Shown: in pieces, positions 37,427 to 49,322 of the stretch
Numbering within the stretch: the stretch's first letter is position 1
Layout of the letters: each line of letters opens with the position of its first letter
DNA from: Zelopaecilomyces penicillatus
Lineage: Eukaryota; Ascomycota; Sordariomycetes; Hypocreales; Pseudodiploosporaceae
Reading direction: 5' to 3'
DNA: 64,000 bases
Assembly: GCA_005765155.1 (NCBI GenBank)
Contig: VCCP01000001.1
Coordinates: 6,758,001-6,822,000 of the forward strand
Position numbers and translations under genes: made by a program
The notes under the pieces: generated by a model
Seen by the model: only the letters and a program-made list of their open reading frames with translations
Databases searched by the model: none
What the model was told of the DNA's origin: nothing

Positions 37427-38788
37427 CTAGCCTCGAATTGTACGTCGCTTGCGTTGGCCTTGCGAGCCCTCCGGCTGCTCATCGTTGTCGTCAGAGAGGT
37501 CGCCCTGGCTCCTAGCATTCTTCCCCCTGTCGTTTCCCTTTTTAATTGAAATAATGCAACCTTGTTCCTTAAGTCGCTTGGCTAGTTCACTGCTAGCCAC
37601 CATACCGGGAAACTCCTTTGCGCTGTATACCTTGAAAGGATCGCTTTTGATATCCGCAAGGATCGGAAAATGCCTCACTAGTCCGGCCCGGCTGGGATCT
37701 ATCATCATCAGAGTAAATTTCAGCCGGAAGGACCCTGGGGTTCGGCAGGACAAATCAGAGAAGCAGAAGAAGCACCCTTCTTCTCCGTTCTCATCTTTCC
37801 CGACAAAGGGAGTTGAAACAAGAGAACCCATCAGACGTCGTTGATGCTGGTATTCTTCGGGCATGTATGATGAATCGCGTGTACCTGATTCGTCGTATAT
37901 TGAGCAGCTCATGACGTAACTTTCGTAGCGTAGATAAGATCGTACATCCTCCCGGGACATGTTAGGGCCTTCCACAACTAGTTGCACAATTGGTGGTGGG
38001 TCGATGACTCGTCTGTCTCTATCTCCAAATCCACAAGCTCGCGCAGCGTTAGGCTGTTGACGCATTCTCAGTGCGAAATTGATGCCGACAAGGGCATGGC
38101 TTCGGCTGTCTCCCAGGAGATTCGGAATCCGCGTTGCTAGGGATACCGTTTCAGCTCGCTGTGGCTGCATTGATGTGGATTGAGCAGTCATTGATGCCTC
38201 GTGTTGGGACTTTGGAGTCGCTTTAAAAATCGGTGCTGTGTTGTTGGGGTCCTCAAATGGCATGACGGTCTCAATATGTGGCCGGTAATGCGGAAGTAAG
38301 GAACGCTGGGGTGCCAGTATGTCTGGATTTCCTGGAAATCTGTGATGTCGCTGAGCGTTTGTCTCTCGCAAGTTGCTGTTCACGACAGGATTCGAGTTAT
38401 GAAGAGGTTCGGCCACTTCTAATGCATCATGTGCTTGGTGAGTCTGGCCGGACGTTGCACTAGGATATAGCGATGGCGTAGCTAGAGGTGTTGGCAGGTG
38501 AGAGACTTGGGCGCCGATGGGACTCAAGCGGGTGGGATAAAACTGTGGAGGTCTGCAGACCTGAGGAATGTGAGAAGGAGGGAGATAATGTTCGGAACCG
38601 CTTGGTATTCCAGCTGCAAGACTTTGTGGAGGAGGTAGTCGACACGTCTGCTGAGCTTGGTCAACACCATGGTTGCCAAGATGTGGGTGCGCATAACGGT
38701 CTGGGACCCCGTCATTATATGAAGTTGGAGGCATTGCGTTCAATGCCCCGAGTCGTTGTGTGGTAGCTTTCGGGGCTGTATAATACAT
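37427..38788 (-). CDS. velC: Velvet-domain regulator, VelC-like
   Basis: A 453-aa frame from the first in-frame ATG at 38788; the frame stays open further upstream to a TAG at 38869. The long N-terminus (1-230) is Pro/Gln/His/Ser-rich and disordered. The velvet domain covers about 236-418: INFALRMRQQP, ACGFGDRDRR, IDPPPIVQLVVEGP, CFFCFSDLSCRTPGSFRLKF, and KVYSAKEFPGM near its end. The C-terminus is acidic and then basic (GQRKRRTIRG), a plausible nuclear signal. The CGFGDRDRRVIDPPPIVQL combination and the long N-terminus fit VelC better than VosA (short N-terminus) or VeA (velvet domain near the N-terminus). Velvet factors bind DNA as dimers and link development with secondary metabolism. A coding exon further upstream cannot be excluded. 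Confidence 0.9.
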   Translation of the reverse strand: MYYTAPKATTQRLGALNAMPPTSYNDGVPDRYAHPHLGNHGVDQAQQTCRLPPPQSLAAGIPSGSEHYLPPSHIPQVCRPPQFYPTRLSPIGAQVSHLPTPLATPSLYPSATSGQTHQAHDALEVAEPLHNSNPVVNSNLRETNAQRHHRFPGNPDILAPQRSLLPHYRPHIETVMPFEDPNNTAPIFKATPKSQHEASMTAQSTSMQPQRAETVSLATRIPNLLGDSRSHALVGINFALRMRQQPNAARACGFGDRDRRVIDPPPIVQLVVEGPNMSREDVRSYLRYESYVMSCSIYDESGTRDSSYMPEEYQHQRRLMGSLVSTPFVGKDENGEEGCFFCFSDLSCRTPGSFRLKFTLMMIDPSRAGLVRHFPILADIKSDPFKVYSAKEFPGMVASSELAKRLKEQGCIISIKKGNDRGKNARSQGDLSDDNDEQPEGSQGQRKRRTIRG

Positions 38789-38790
38789 GC

Positions 38791-38856
38791 CTAGCGTACT
38801 CCTGAAATCCGGCAATAAGTCTTGTCTAAGAGGTCGACTGGAACCGGAGGCACCAT
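38791..38856 (-). promoter_or_regulatory. uORF of 21 codons immediately before the velvet gene ATG
   Basis: On the minus strand an ATG at 38856 opens a 21-codon frame (MVPPVPVDLLDKTYCRISGV, then Arg) that ends with TAG at 38793-38791. It leaves only two bases (GC) before the main ATG at 38788. It is in a different frame from the velvet protein. Such spacing would tie main-frame translation to reinitiation or leaky scanning. Confidence 0.45.
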
Positions 38857-38868
38857 GAATGCTGTTCT

Positions 38869-39838
38869 AGGAGGACAAGGGGAATATGGTCAGGCGAGTA
38901 GGCGGGTAGGTATTTGGAGATTGTTCTGCTGGGGCCGGATGGAAGGGTAGCTGCCGGTATTTGAGCCAAAGCCGGCAACTTGTGGATGTCCCAGGCCAGA
39001 AACTCTATCGGGAAGAGTTCCTGAACTAGGTCAAGAGAGCTGCGGGTATGCCCTCGAGAACTCCCGTTGGCGTCGGCGGAGGGATGTGAGGTACCCCAAA
39101 TGAATGCGGGGCGCCGTGCGAGGAGTGTGTGTATGGAAATGATGTAGATTCGGTACCTAAGGTGTCACCAAAACGCAGTGCCTGCCAGATATGCTTCTCT
39201 CTGTGAGTTTGGGTATGGTAATGCGTCCACTCGTAAAGGTGTAAAAGGCAAAGAGTCCAAGTCTGGGCATCGACAGGAGAGGCATATACTCGTCAGACAG
39301 GGCAAGTACTACGTTGTATAGAGGTCGCTAGAACAGCTGATAATTGATCCCTGAGGGACGGTGACGGCACCGCACGGACAGGGAATACCCCTGCGGACGG
39401 ACGGCAACTACCAAAGTCAACTTGGCATCGAGGATGGATCGCGACAAGCGCCAGGAAATGGTCAGTACCCTCTCCCCGGTACTTGTTTTGATGATGGAGG
39501 CAACAAAAACGTCCCAGGGCGCCACGTTTCTGTGATGGAGCGACCGAAGGTGGGACGTAGCTAAGACAAACTGTATGCAATGAACAATTGCTCATAGGCG
39601 AATATTCGAGAGGAGAAGGGGGGAAACGTTGGGAAAGACACTGGTATGTTACTACTGTATGTATGCGGAACCCCCCCTCCCAGGACTGCAAACTGTTCTG
39701 CCAAGGACAATGGCCAAACGAGGCGGACAGAGCGGACGAGGCGGATAAAGCGGCGAATGTGGGATGATCCGGATGGGGAATTGAGAGGGAGAAATTGGGC
39801 GGGATAGTAAAAGGCATTTGGTGAAATAGCAGACTCAC
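38869..39838 (-). other. Candidate long leader intron of the velvet gene
   Basis: On the minus strand a strong donor GTGAGT starts at 39838. A good acceptor with pyrimidine tract (CTTGTCCTCCTAG) ends at 38869, preceded by a CTGAC branch-point-like site 25 bases upstream. At 970 nt it is long for a fungal intron. Upstream frames that join in phase have no ATG, so the exon would be non-coding. Confidence 0.3.
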
Positions 39839-42800
39839 TTGTCTTTCGAAAAGCAGCGGGCTATAGGGCCAGCTCGAAGTAATGGTGGTGCAGGTGTGTG
39901 CGACTCGATATCTGCGTGCTAGAGATGTGCACACATGTGCCAGTGCATTCGTTAAAAGATCATGCAACCAGCAGAGTCATGGATCACGGTAGGGCGTGGG
40001 ATTTAGCTTGCATGGTTGTCTTGCTGCCAGTGTCTAGGACGCGCCTCTCTCTCTCCTGCCCCATCCCAAGGCTCCACCAACAACACAAAACGACACCACA
40101 ACAAGAACGGTCCAGCCGGGGTCGTTCAGAGCTGGCAATTCAAGGGTTCCGGATGTTACAAGTGATAGATCTCATTTCCCACAGGGCAGACGGCACATCC
40201 CTGTCGGAGAGGGAGATCAGTTTCAATGTGGCGGTGGATGAACCCGAATCGCTGGACCCGCCGCGGCAAGCTGCTCTGGTCCCAACAACCAGGCTCAGTC
40301 TTGCCTTTGCACCTCTCACACATCTCAATGTTGGATGCGGGCTCTCACTGCCGACGGACGCTTCCCCGATATCAAGCTCGTCGTACATGAGCGTGCCGTG
40401 CCGCGTTGGCGTTAACGAGACATGATGGCATATTCTCTGTTGGATTGGCCGATGGCAAATTCCCATATGCCCATGCTTCAATTCCTACTAGAACCAATCA
40501 CCTGTCAGTTGTTCCCGTGCACCGTGCCTAGAGCGAAGCAAGCTCCAACATTCCGGAATGATTGACGCTACCACCAAAGGCAGGCGGAGAAAAGGACGGA
40601 CCTGTGTAGCTGTCGCGGCTTTGTTCTAACCTACGACAGACTCCCAGCATTGAGGCGGGAAGGTAGGGATCGCCGGCCGTGGCTGGACAAATGACATTGG
40701 CTGATATGTTACACCCAAACACGCCGTTATGGCTGACTCTCCTAGTCAGGTAACGAGAGACATGGACAAACCAGCGCACTTCGATGAGATGTAATAAATT
40801 TGGGTCATAATGATAGTAACTGTCCTGCCGTCGGGAGATGTAAACTAGCGAGTAAGCAGACGGTAATACTGTGCCCCATGCACATGCACCTGGTGTGAAA
40901 GCTTGCGTACAAGCAAGGCCCATGTACCGCCTAGGCTGTGTGCTTGTTCGTTGCTTGTCGTGTTGGCTTGTTTGTTTGTAACACTGTCAACTAGTCATGG
41001 ACCACCAGCGAGAACGCAGCTAAAGTCCAGCACGGCACACTACTGCAGCACACTTCTGCGGCATGACGGCTCCACAAAGGCCTAGCGCGCAACTGAAAGC
41101 GAAGTCGCCATTATTATCATGCCGGCATGTCGAACTGTTGTAGGTACATCGGTCATCAAAGAGTCTAGGTAGGTATGCTTACAGGAGATTCCCGGTTGGG
41201 TTGAGGGTGATCGGGAGTGAAGAGCGGAAACAATTTGGCCAGGCGGACCCTGGCAACTGGTTCCTGGAGACTGGATGTTCATTTGCATAGTCAAATCGTG
41301 AGCCTGTGACCCGTCTGGCGTGGCTTACCAGTGTTCTCACCTAAAATATAGACTGCTGCTTGTTTGAGCATGGCTTTGGAGAACATGGCCTGTGCTTCTG
41401 TGCCCTCGCTTGCTCACATCGGCATGGCGTTCGCCCTGTGGGGAGGCGTTTGTTTGCCTTTAATTCCTCAAATCCGACTGCACAGAGGAAGACGACCGAA
41501 TTACCGCGCAATCCCGTGTACTTGGTACCGGTGCAACTATTGACGGACTGAGTTTGTCCGCCCCGGATCCCCGGCCCTCGGATATGATAAAAGCGAGGAC
41601 ATCCTTGGCGTGAATCGGAGGAGAATACAAAGTGGTTCGTCAGATGAGGCTTGGGGCTAGGTACGACTATCCACAAACGGTTGGGATTGAACTTGTGCTC
41701 TTTCGGTCTTGGGAAAATTCTGGATCTGGATATGTTCTCCGGACTTCTCTACTTTCTACCCTACTTAGCACTCGATTGCGTATTTCTCGCCCGAAGCCAA
41801 TTGCCGTGTACAGGTAGGGTACTGTATGTATCATATTGGCAGACACGTTCATCCTTGTGAGAAGTGAAATGTCTTAGTTTCTCTTGAGACGTCCTTGGCC
41901 GCATACAAACCTGCAGGGCAGTGAACCAAACATAATGAAGCCAAGGCCCCACAGTTAGCACAGCTAGGCACTTGTAGGTTGGTAAAGGATGGGTAGACTG
42001 TCACAACTAGTGCACCCTACATTTCCGTTGGGTCTTGGTGTGCATGAGCAGCAGCTTCAGGTAGGTCCCCAGGTTGTACAGCAGACCGGTACGTGGCGCT
42101 GATGCGTGCAGGTGGCGCCGGCGAGAGAAGAGAAAGGTCAACTTGGCCTCACGTGCCCAGAATGCCCCTCAATAGCATCCATCATGTTCCATCTAGCTCT
42201 CAATCTTGCGAGGCAATGGCAATTCACAGAGCCCATGGACGGGATGGATGAGCTAGAGCTCGGCGTCCTCGAGCTTTTCACGGAAGCACTGGTATGCCCA
42301 GCAAGCACTCTTCCAAATTTTGCCGTCGTAGCAGGGGCTGGTCAGCGAAGAGGCTGTGGACATACTCAGCAGCTTTCTCAGCTCTAAAGTGCAAAGCAAG
42401 CTCCATCCTAGAGATAAGAATATGAGTAGGGTTCAATTGCATTATGGCAAAGGATGAGGGGGGTTCAAAATACCGGATAATTAACCAGGTTTGGCAGGGC
42501 ATTGGCAGACTAGGGCTATTGCCAGGCAAATTCTCACAAGCTTTCCCACGTATGTACCTACTCTAATAAAGCATTCAAGCCATCCAAGGATCACCACGTC
42601 ATAACCGTTGCAACTTCGTGCAACATGGTACAAAAGCCTGGGGAGCCACAACGTAAGGTAATGATGGGAGGGAGTCCACATGAGGTACGAAGGTACAAGA
42701 ACGTGGGAAAGCAAAGACGGTGCGTTGGTCACCCATCGGTTCCCTGGTATTATCTCAAAGGATGCTGAATAATTACCAGGTAGATATCACTAACCGTAAG

Positions 42801-43632
42801 CCTCGTACCTACCTGTTTAGATACGGTACCTACTTATTCAGGGATCCTACCGCTATTAGTTAGGTAGCAAGTGATCAGTACTCCAAGCACCGCCCGGGCC
42901 CCTGGTCTCTCGCGCCTTCTCCATTTTCTGAATGCAACTTATACTAATGCGTGTGGTGGTTGTCCCTGCCAACTTGCGAGAACTCGGTGAAGATGCTGAT
43001 AGGAAAGCGTATCCTCCCCTGGTCTTTCTCGCCCTAGAGCCATGAGGAATCCCACATCTCGGCAATGTAATTATCCGCTGCGGCGGACGAAATATGACAC
43101 CTATGATCTACTCCTGGTGGGCCACCAGTATGCTCACAACCAGATGTATTAGCTTTCGTCCAAATACATCATTGCCCCCACCGCAGTCTGACCCATTTCC
43201 AACGTCGTGTGCGCCTGGTCAACCGCAGTTCCTGACAGCAGCACTTGTGTAACAACAATGACTGAGACCTGGGAAACGGCCAGTCGTCTCCAGGTTGCTA
43301 TATGTACAGTTGTGCGCAATTTTGTGCGCGTGCGGATGAGTCGTCAGCTTACAGATCCTTGCATGGCGAAAATCGTCCGTGGAAATACCTAGGCACGCCA
43401 ATGCCTCTCGGCGCCATGTCTCGATCAGTTGTAGCAGAAGATGCATCCACGCAATATTATCATGTACAGGTCGGTTGTTGGGCCGTCAGCAGCATGTCTC
43501 ACGCTGACCCCCGGCTTGGGGACCAGCCTGCAGTGGGTAATTAGAATGTAGCTTTGTTTTTGTACATGCGGAGTTCTGATTAATGTACCGAAATACCAGG
43601 GATTGACCACATCTCCATAGTTTGGATTCACT

Positions 43633-43657
43633 CACACACACACACACACACACACAC
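43633..43657 (+). repeat. CA dinucleotide microsatellite
   Basis: An uninterrupted (CA)12 tract. Confidence 0.95.
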
Positions 43658-45241
43658 CGAGCAAATGCGGGCCGCGCTTCTTACAAGATAGGTGGACGCT
43701 AGCAGGCTATGCTGCCGATGATTCCAAGGACATCGTTAGCCTATATGATTGGATTGGATCAAGCCAAGCACAAAAACACGATCTCAAGTCCCCTGGCACC
43801 AGCACCCACTCGCCAAATGCGCCATTCGGCAGAATTCGCGGGCATGCAACGCTACCCACACCGATCGTCTTGACCTAGATGAAATGCCTAAGACTATCGT
43901 TTCTTTACTATCCAACTACCCCACCTAGGACATAGCTTAGTATCCTATGTTTATGTATGTAGGTAATTGACATGACCGCTTCCATGAGTTCTTGTCAGTC
44001 TGGCTGGTCTCCACTACAGCATCCACTCGTCCACACAAAGTTCAACCATACATACCTGTTATCTGCGTCTCACACACGCATGAAGACAGGTGTGCTTTTG
44101 GGGGGAACTATGCCTCTCTAGAATTGGGCTCAAGCTTCAGCTGAGCAGGGCTCGGGGAGTTAACTTCCTGCCGAGACAGCTATTTCAACGGTCGTGAACC
44201 AAAAGTCAGAATTGTTTGGCTGTTAGCGGCGGCATGGAGGAGAACCCTTGCCAAAACGGTTATAACCTAACCTAGAACTGCCCGCTGCGATGTTTCACGG
44301 CACAGACTCACCCACCACCGTGATCGTCACCTCCCGGCCCACCGCCCGAGCAATGGGATTGGGGTCCTGTCTTTGTACTGTGTGTGCCTATGTTTTGATG
44401 CTGGATCCTTGTCCAGATCCCACCCGCTGGTCATCTCGTCGCCAAGAACCGGGCCCACGGATTTGCTCACCATTGTGTCCATTTAGCTATCGTCATTGTA
44501 CATATGACTGTGTGCGCTGAATCAGTATGCTGATTTATCGACGCTAATGTGTAATTGCACGCAAACAAAGCGCCCCGTCTGGCCTTATCACCCGAACTTT
44601 GCAAGGATCCTCCATCCAACATGATTCGCTCGATTTCCTTGGCGAGTCAAAGCAAGGGCATCGGCTTAGACAACGGCCAATGTTTGTGGAGGCTGGAAAG
44701 CACAAGATCAGATTGTGGGCCATCACCATGCGTGAGATTTCACATTCTCCCCGAATGTGGACATTTCCCTTGGATAAAAAATCGTAGTACAAATGCGTCT
44801 CTCGTATTGTAAAGTAAGTCACTACTTCGAAAACTATGCATTAATACCTCATACATGTTACCAAACCCCTTTCCACTGGCTGAGAAACCACTTTCTTAGT
44901 TTCGCCCCATTTATTCCTTTCTATGCATCTTGCTGGTTGTCTGAAAGCGCTACTAATCACGTAAAGCAGTAGGACTCACAGATCTATTGCAAGGTTCTCT
45001 CAGTCACGGCGATGAACTTATTCACCCAAGCAAGACGGCAATTAAATCGGCTTTAATTCAGGATCGAGCTACTTGCGCTCTCAAAATCCAACTTTCTGCA
45101 ACTTTTCCCTCCTGCTTCATGATCGTTACTCTCAATTCTTGGCCTAGCTATCACGGGGTTCTCGACACTGGGAATGTGGCACAGCGAAATGGCGGAATCC
45201 AAAATCGTCGTGCCCTCTCAGACACGGCATATAGCGCCAGT

Positions 45242-45721
45242 TTAGCCAGAGCCTAGGCCATGTGTACTCTTACATGTTCGCTCTCGTTGGACTCTTCGGG
45301 AAAGGTGTAGTTGTATGTGGTCATGGATAACCATGTCATTACGTACAATATCCAGACATCGTAGCTTGGATCCTACTCGGAACTTTACTTGATCGAAAAG
45401 GGCAAGATAATGAAGCATAAGATATTGACATACATAGGCTGCCGAGTACCCGTCACCTGGGTCCAGAGATCGAACGGCTGAAGGGACCAGTGGCGCCACC
45501 ACCCGAGACACCTGTCTAGCTAATACTTCATTTTGCACAAAAGCTTCGCCAACAGCTAAATCCACCGCGTCGATAAAGATTCCCAGTTCAAATTTGTGCC
45601 CAGTTTTTGCACCAAGAGGTCTCTCCAAAACACTTCTCGTTCCAGCCCTTGATCTTGAGATGTCTTCATCACAAGCTTTGTCAAACACGAATGGGCTGGC
45701 AAAACGGCATCCTCGTGAGGA
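45242..45721 (-). other. Uncertain open frame, possible gene relic
   Basis: About 160 codons open on the minus strand without an ATG near its start. The translation is balanced and globular-looking (for example HKFELGIFIDAVDLAVGEAF), unlike most frames in this gap. No family is recognised and no splice structure was established. It may be chance, an internal exon, or a decayed gene. Confidence 0.15.
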
Positions 45722-46575
45722 TTAGTCTTTCAGTCTACAAATTGATCAGGTGCCATACACAGCCCTGTACTATGGGGTAAATTATTGGGGTTGTTGTTTC
45801 TGTCCAAAACATCGCCGGCCATCAGCAGGACGCCATCAATCACTGGCGGCCTACACGGCTTCTATTGGTACCAATGATTGGGACTGGATCTCGGTAAAGG
45901 CACTGTGAGGCTTTATTATTGAGGATGAACGGTTCACCGGTCCCGGAACCCAACCCACTAAAGAATACTCCTGGTATGTATGTTTTGGGTGCTTAGTCAA
46001 AATGTGTTCACCACGGGGCCGTAGAACTCCGACCTATTCCCAAGTATCTACTCAACCTTGCCTAGCCTTGTATGTTTGGGGGTTGAAACACTCGCCATGT
46101 GTTTGGCGGGATAACTTTTGCGTTTTAACGCCGCCCCCACCTGGCAGTTGCTGGGAAATGTGTATTGTGTTGTGTGTGTGTGCGTGTGCTCATCTGGAAA
46201 CATGCGGTGACATGTACCACGAACGTACCGAATGTTGACCACATCAAGCCATCGGTTCAGCTGAAGCGAGGAGATCTGGCTGACTGCATGGGTGAGAGTC
46301 AAAAAGAAGATCAGCAAGGTGACATGCATATATCTGTGTGGGATGCATATGCTTTTTGATCTGCAGGGCAACAGCGAAAGAACGAGGCTGCTTTCCCTCA
46401 TTGACTCAATTACCGACTCTCCGGTTTTGGTTATTATGAGGAGAAAAGTGCTGAATGTGGCATTGTTTGGAGTAGTATCCGTCGGTGTGTCGGAGTGAGA
46501 CCCCCTAGAATGGAACGCCATGAGCATGGTGACCCTGGGTTTCGGTTTCCATATATCCCACAACAGCCAAATACC

Positions 46576-46593
46576 AAAAAAAAAAAAAAAAAA
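46576..46593 (+). repeat. A18 homopolymer
   Basis: Eighteen consecutive A. No coding relic or target-site duplication is visible upstream, so a retroposition tail is not supported. Confidence 0.9.
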
Positions 46594-47695
46594 CGATGGC
46601 GATTGGATTGACATGGTTTCTTCCGCTCCCAAGTGTGCTCACAGGGCTCTGCTCTGGGCAGCTGACGATCTTTTGTGGAGGTTGCAATGCATCTCGCAGA
46701 GACATTTCGTTAGGCAGATGCCAAGAGACCATTAGCAGAGCGAACTAATGTATGTTTGTGATACCGACTACTGATTGTGCTTGCTAAATCGTTTATTGGG
46801 CGTGTACTATGATCATTGTCTTTTCTACCCAAACATATTTTCAGTCATCTGACTGACTTTCGATTGCGTTGAAACATCAGAAATGCACTTGCTTTTTGGC
46901 ATCGAGCATTTTAGAAACATGGCCTAGAAGGGGGGTCTTAGCTTTTGGGCTCGATGGGCAGGTTATCAACGATCGCCATGCACGCTAACGGGTGTACAAA
47001 ACGAACATGGCCAACAACATGCGCTCTGGTTTGTTCTTTCTAATACAGATCGTACAATTTGTGAAAAGACACCGAGGACGACGATGACAACAGGTCAAGA
47101 GTTTGATGTGACGTAATACATATTAGATATTGTATGTGTATGTGTTATATGCGTAGGTAGGTATCCAGAAGAAAAAAGAAGCAAGACCAGGCTGTGTGGT
47201 CCATCCAAATAAGCCTCCCGAGAAAAAGTTCCAAGTAAACGCCATAGTACCCAAAAGATGTGATTTCACCTAGATCTGTCTAGGGATCCATGTGTTGTTT
47301 TCCCCAACCAACCATCCGTTCCGGCCGTGCAATTCAACAGTGAGTAGTAGTAAATCGCTGTTGAAGAAAAGAAAAAGACATGATAAAAGGAGAAGCAAAA
47401 GAGTAATGAAGAGAAAGGTCTCATGATGCGAGATGTGAAACAATGCTTTTTACCTCCTCACGATCTGAGTGTTTCACGCCTTGAAGTGATAGATAGAGAG
47501 AGAGAAATGAGAGAAAGGGAAGCATGGAGAATTAACATGACAATCCCGTGTCAAAACGAGAACACCCTGTCGTTCCTGTTTTGCGTACATTTGCAATGCG
47601 ACAAGCCTTCGTTTGGCATTATGTTCGTTAACAAGCCCAATGGAAAAAATGAATCGGACCTCAGATGATACGTATTCTGTCGCGTCTTTTGGCCC

Positions 47696-49076
47696 CTATA
47701 GCAGGGAGCTGGTGACAACAACACTGGCAAAGGCGACAGCCATCATGAAAACACTGACGGGAGTGAGATTTCGTGCTGAGTTCACTGCCCTGGGGAGCGT
47801 AATGTTGACAAAATTGGGGTCGCACAAAGTGTTGATCTGATGAGCTGCGCTCTCATAGGTGTCGGCGATGAACCGCTTGCGATCTGCAGAGGCTGCATGA
47901 AAGATGGCCATGGTTTGTTTGGTGCACCAGCTACAGGACGTCACAGAGCTTCCAGGTAGAGCTATGCCGTAGGGCATAAAGTAGAGATATACGTCAGAGG
48001 GTTGTTCGATGTTGGTAACGGCACTGGCGAAGCAATACATGTCCGTGTCCGGGTCTTGCAGACAGGTGGCCGAATACATCATCCTGTACGCCCTGAGCCC
48101 GCGATATGCCTGCAGCACCAAGCTCAACTTGTTATCCACCTCTGATTTGCAGTTCTTTTCCAACATGAGGTCTCGGGCGGCAGTTTCGAAGAAGTCGGCA
48201 CAGGGGGCAACGTCTGCCTTGCATGTGGCGTCGAGGACTTTGACTATGCTGAGTAGTTTTTTCTCAGCCTGGAAGAATGATGTTGATGTCTACCACAACC
48301 CTTGTTAGTACCAAGACACTCATTTCTAAGTCCAGTGTTGTCTGGTGAGAGATCGACGAATGGAGAATAAAAGGGGTCGCATTTACCTGTAACATCATAG
48401 AAAGAGGGTAGCATTTTTTGAAGGTATCGCTCGATAGCAGCTCCGTCATGAATTTGGGGCATGTATCGTCGCCTCCTTCAATCTTGAACGCCGAGGCAGG
48501 TGTGTTATCAAAGGCGGACGGTAAAGGCGAGGAAGTGGCGTCATCTGTTGATTTTGGCTTCTCTGTCGAGTCGGTCTTTGTAGATGATACTGATTTGCTT
48601 TTGCTACTGCTTTTTGTATTGGTAGGTTCCTCTGAGCTTTTGTCGTCATCACCATTATCGCCGTCATCCTTTTCCTTTTCTTTTCCCTTCTCCTTCTCCT
48701 TTGGTGGAGCCTCATCGTCGAGTCCGCCTCCACCGCCCTGCGGTGACCTTACTTCTAATCTCGGTGCATCCCACCCTTCTGTGGGAAGAGGCCAAGTCCG
48801 GTCTATCAAAAGGTGCTCCAGTTCGTTTGTGGGCAGATCAGATGGTGCTGTGATGAGTGTTGGTGCTTTAGTTATATGGGCATTATATGCATCTTCCTTG
48901 ACGATGGTCGCAGAACTGAGGGAAGCCAGTGCGACGACGCCGAGAATCGCAATGTGTATGCATGACAAGGGCAACCTTAATGTGCGGGATATGGAAGTCG
49001 TCGTTCGGTCTGTGGAAGCAACACATGCGCGAGGCAACAGCTCTGCCGAGTGGCATAACGGTGAGGGCCGGGCCAT
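47696..49076 (-). CDS. Secreted/GPI-anchor candidate of the fungal DUF7729 type
   Basis: Two exons, 49076-48387 and 48289-47696, give 427 aa. The intron 48290-48386 has donor GTAAAT, a perfect TACTAAC branch site and acceptor GGTAG, in phase 0. The frame extension to 49286 begins with TTG and is rejected. There is a hydrophobic N-terminal segment (about residues 37-55, LSCIHIAILGVVALASLSSA) and a low-complexity Lys/Glu/Asp and Ser/Lys linker (about 120-200). A Cys-rich conserved domain follows: DTCPKFMTELLSSDTFKKCY, LQTSTSFFQAEK, AYRGLRAYRMMYSATCLQDP and CSWCTKQTMAIF. The C-terminus is hydrophobic after Ser/Asn, as for GPI attachment. Related fungal proteins are predicted surface proteins of unknown function. 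Confidence 0.85.
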
Positions 49077-49313
49077 GGCGTTGAAATTATGTCGTGCAGG
49101 TTGCACGACGGGCGTTGTTTGGGTCGTGTAACAGCAATTATCTCCCGATTGCCTCCCCGGCACGAAAGATATATTTGGCGATGTTAAACCTATGAGAGTA
49201 ATGTTGCTGTCCCCAACGAGGTGGTTCCGGTCCCCAAATAAGAGAGCAATATTGTCAAGCGCGGCGTTCGATGCGAAAGTAAACAATTGGTGAGATGTAG
49301 TGAAACTCGTCGC

Positions 49314-49322
49314 TTATATAAC
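49314..49322 (-). promoter_or_regulatory. TATA box of the DUF7729-like gene
   Basis: The minus strand reads GTTATATAA, about 240 bases upstream of the ATG at 49076. This is the usual distance for a leader of about 200 nt. Confidence 0.4.

Larger units (their letters stand above)
38789..47695. other. 8.9-kb gene-poor region upstream of the velvet gene
   Basis: Apart from the velvet leader, no credible gene. Many short frames open on both strands with no domain. The 224-codon frame at 39293-39967 has no ATG start and overlaps the candidate leader intron. TACCTA/TAGGTA motifs recur (for example 41167, 42551 and 42800-42835). Microsatellites lie at 43633 and 46576. Confidence 0.45.

Noticed and set aside
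39293..39967. 224-codon ORF upstream of the velvet gene
   Set aside because: It starts with TTG and has no upstream ATG. Several frames in this region are open at once, showing that openness alone means little; better explained as leader or leader intron.
45999..46740. Overlapping ORFs near 46.0-46.7 kb with poly-Phe
   Set aside because: Created by the A18 tract and a GT/CA run; no protein-like features.
48418..49131. 237-codon ORF on + strand
   Set aside because: Antisense to the DUF7729-like gene; its Ser/Phe runs mirror the Lys/Glu linker.
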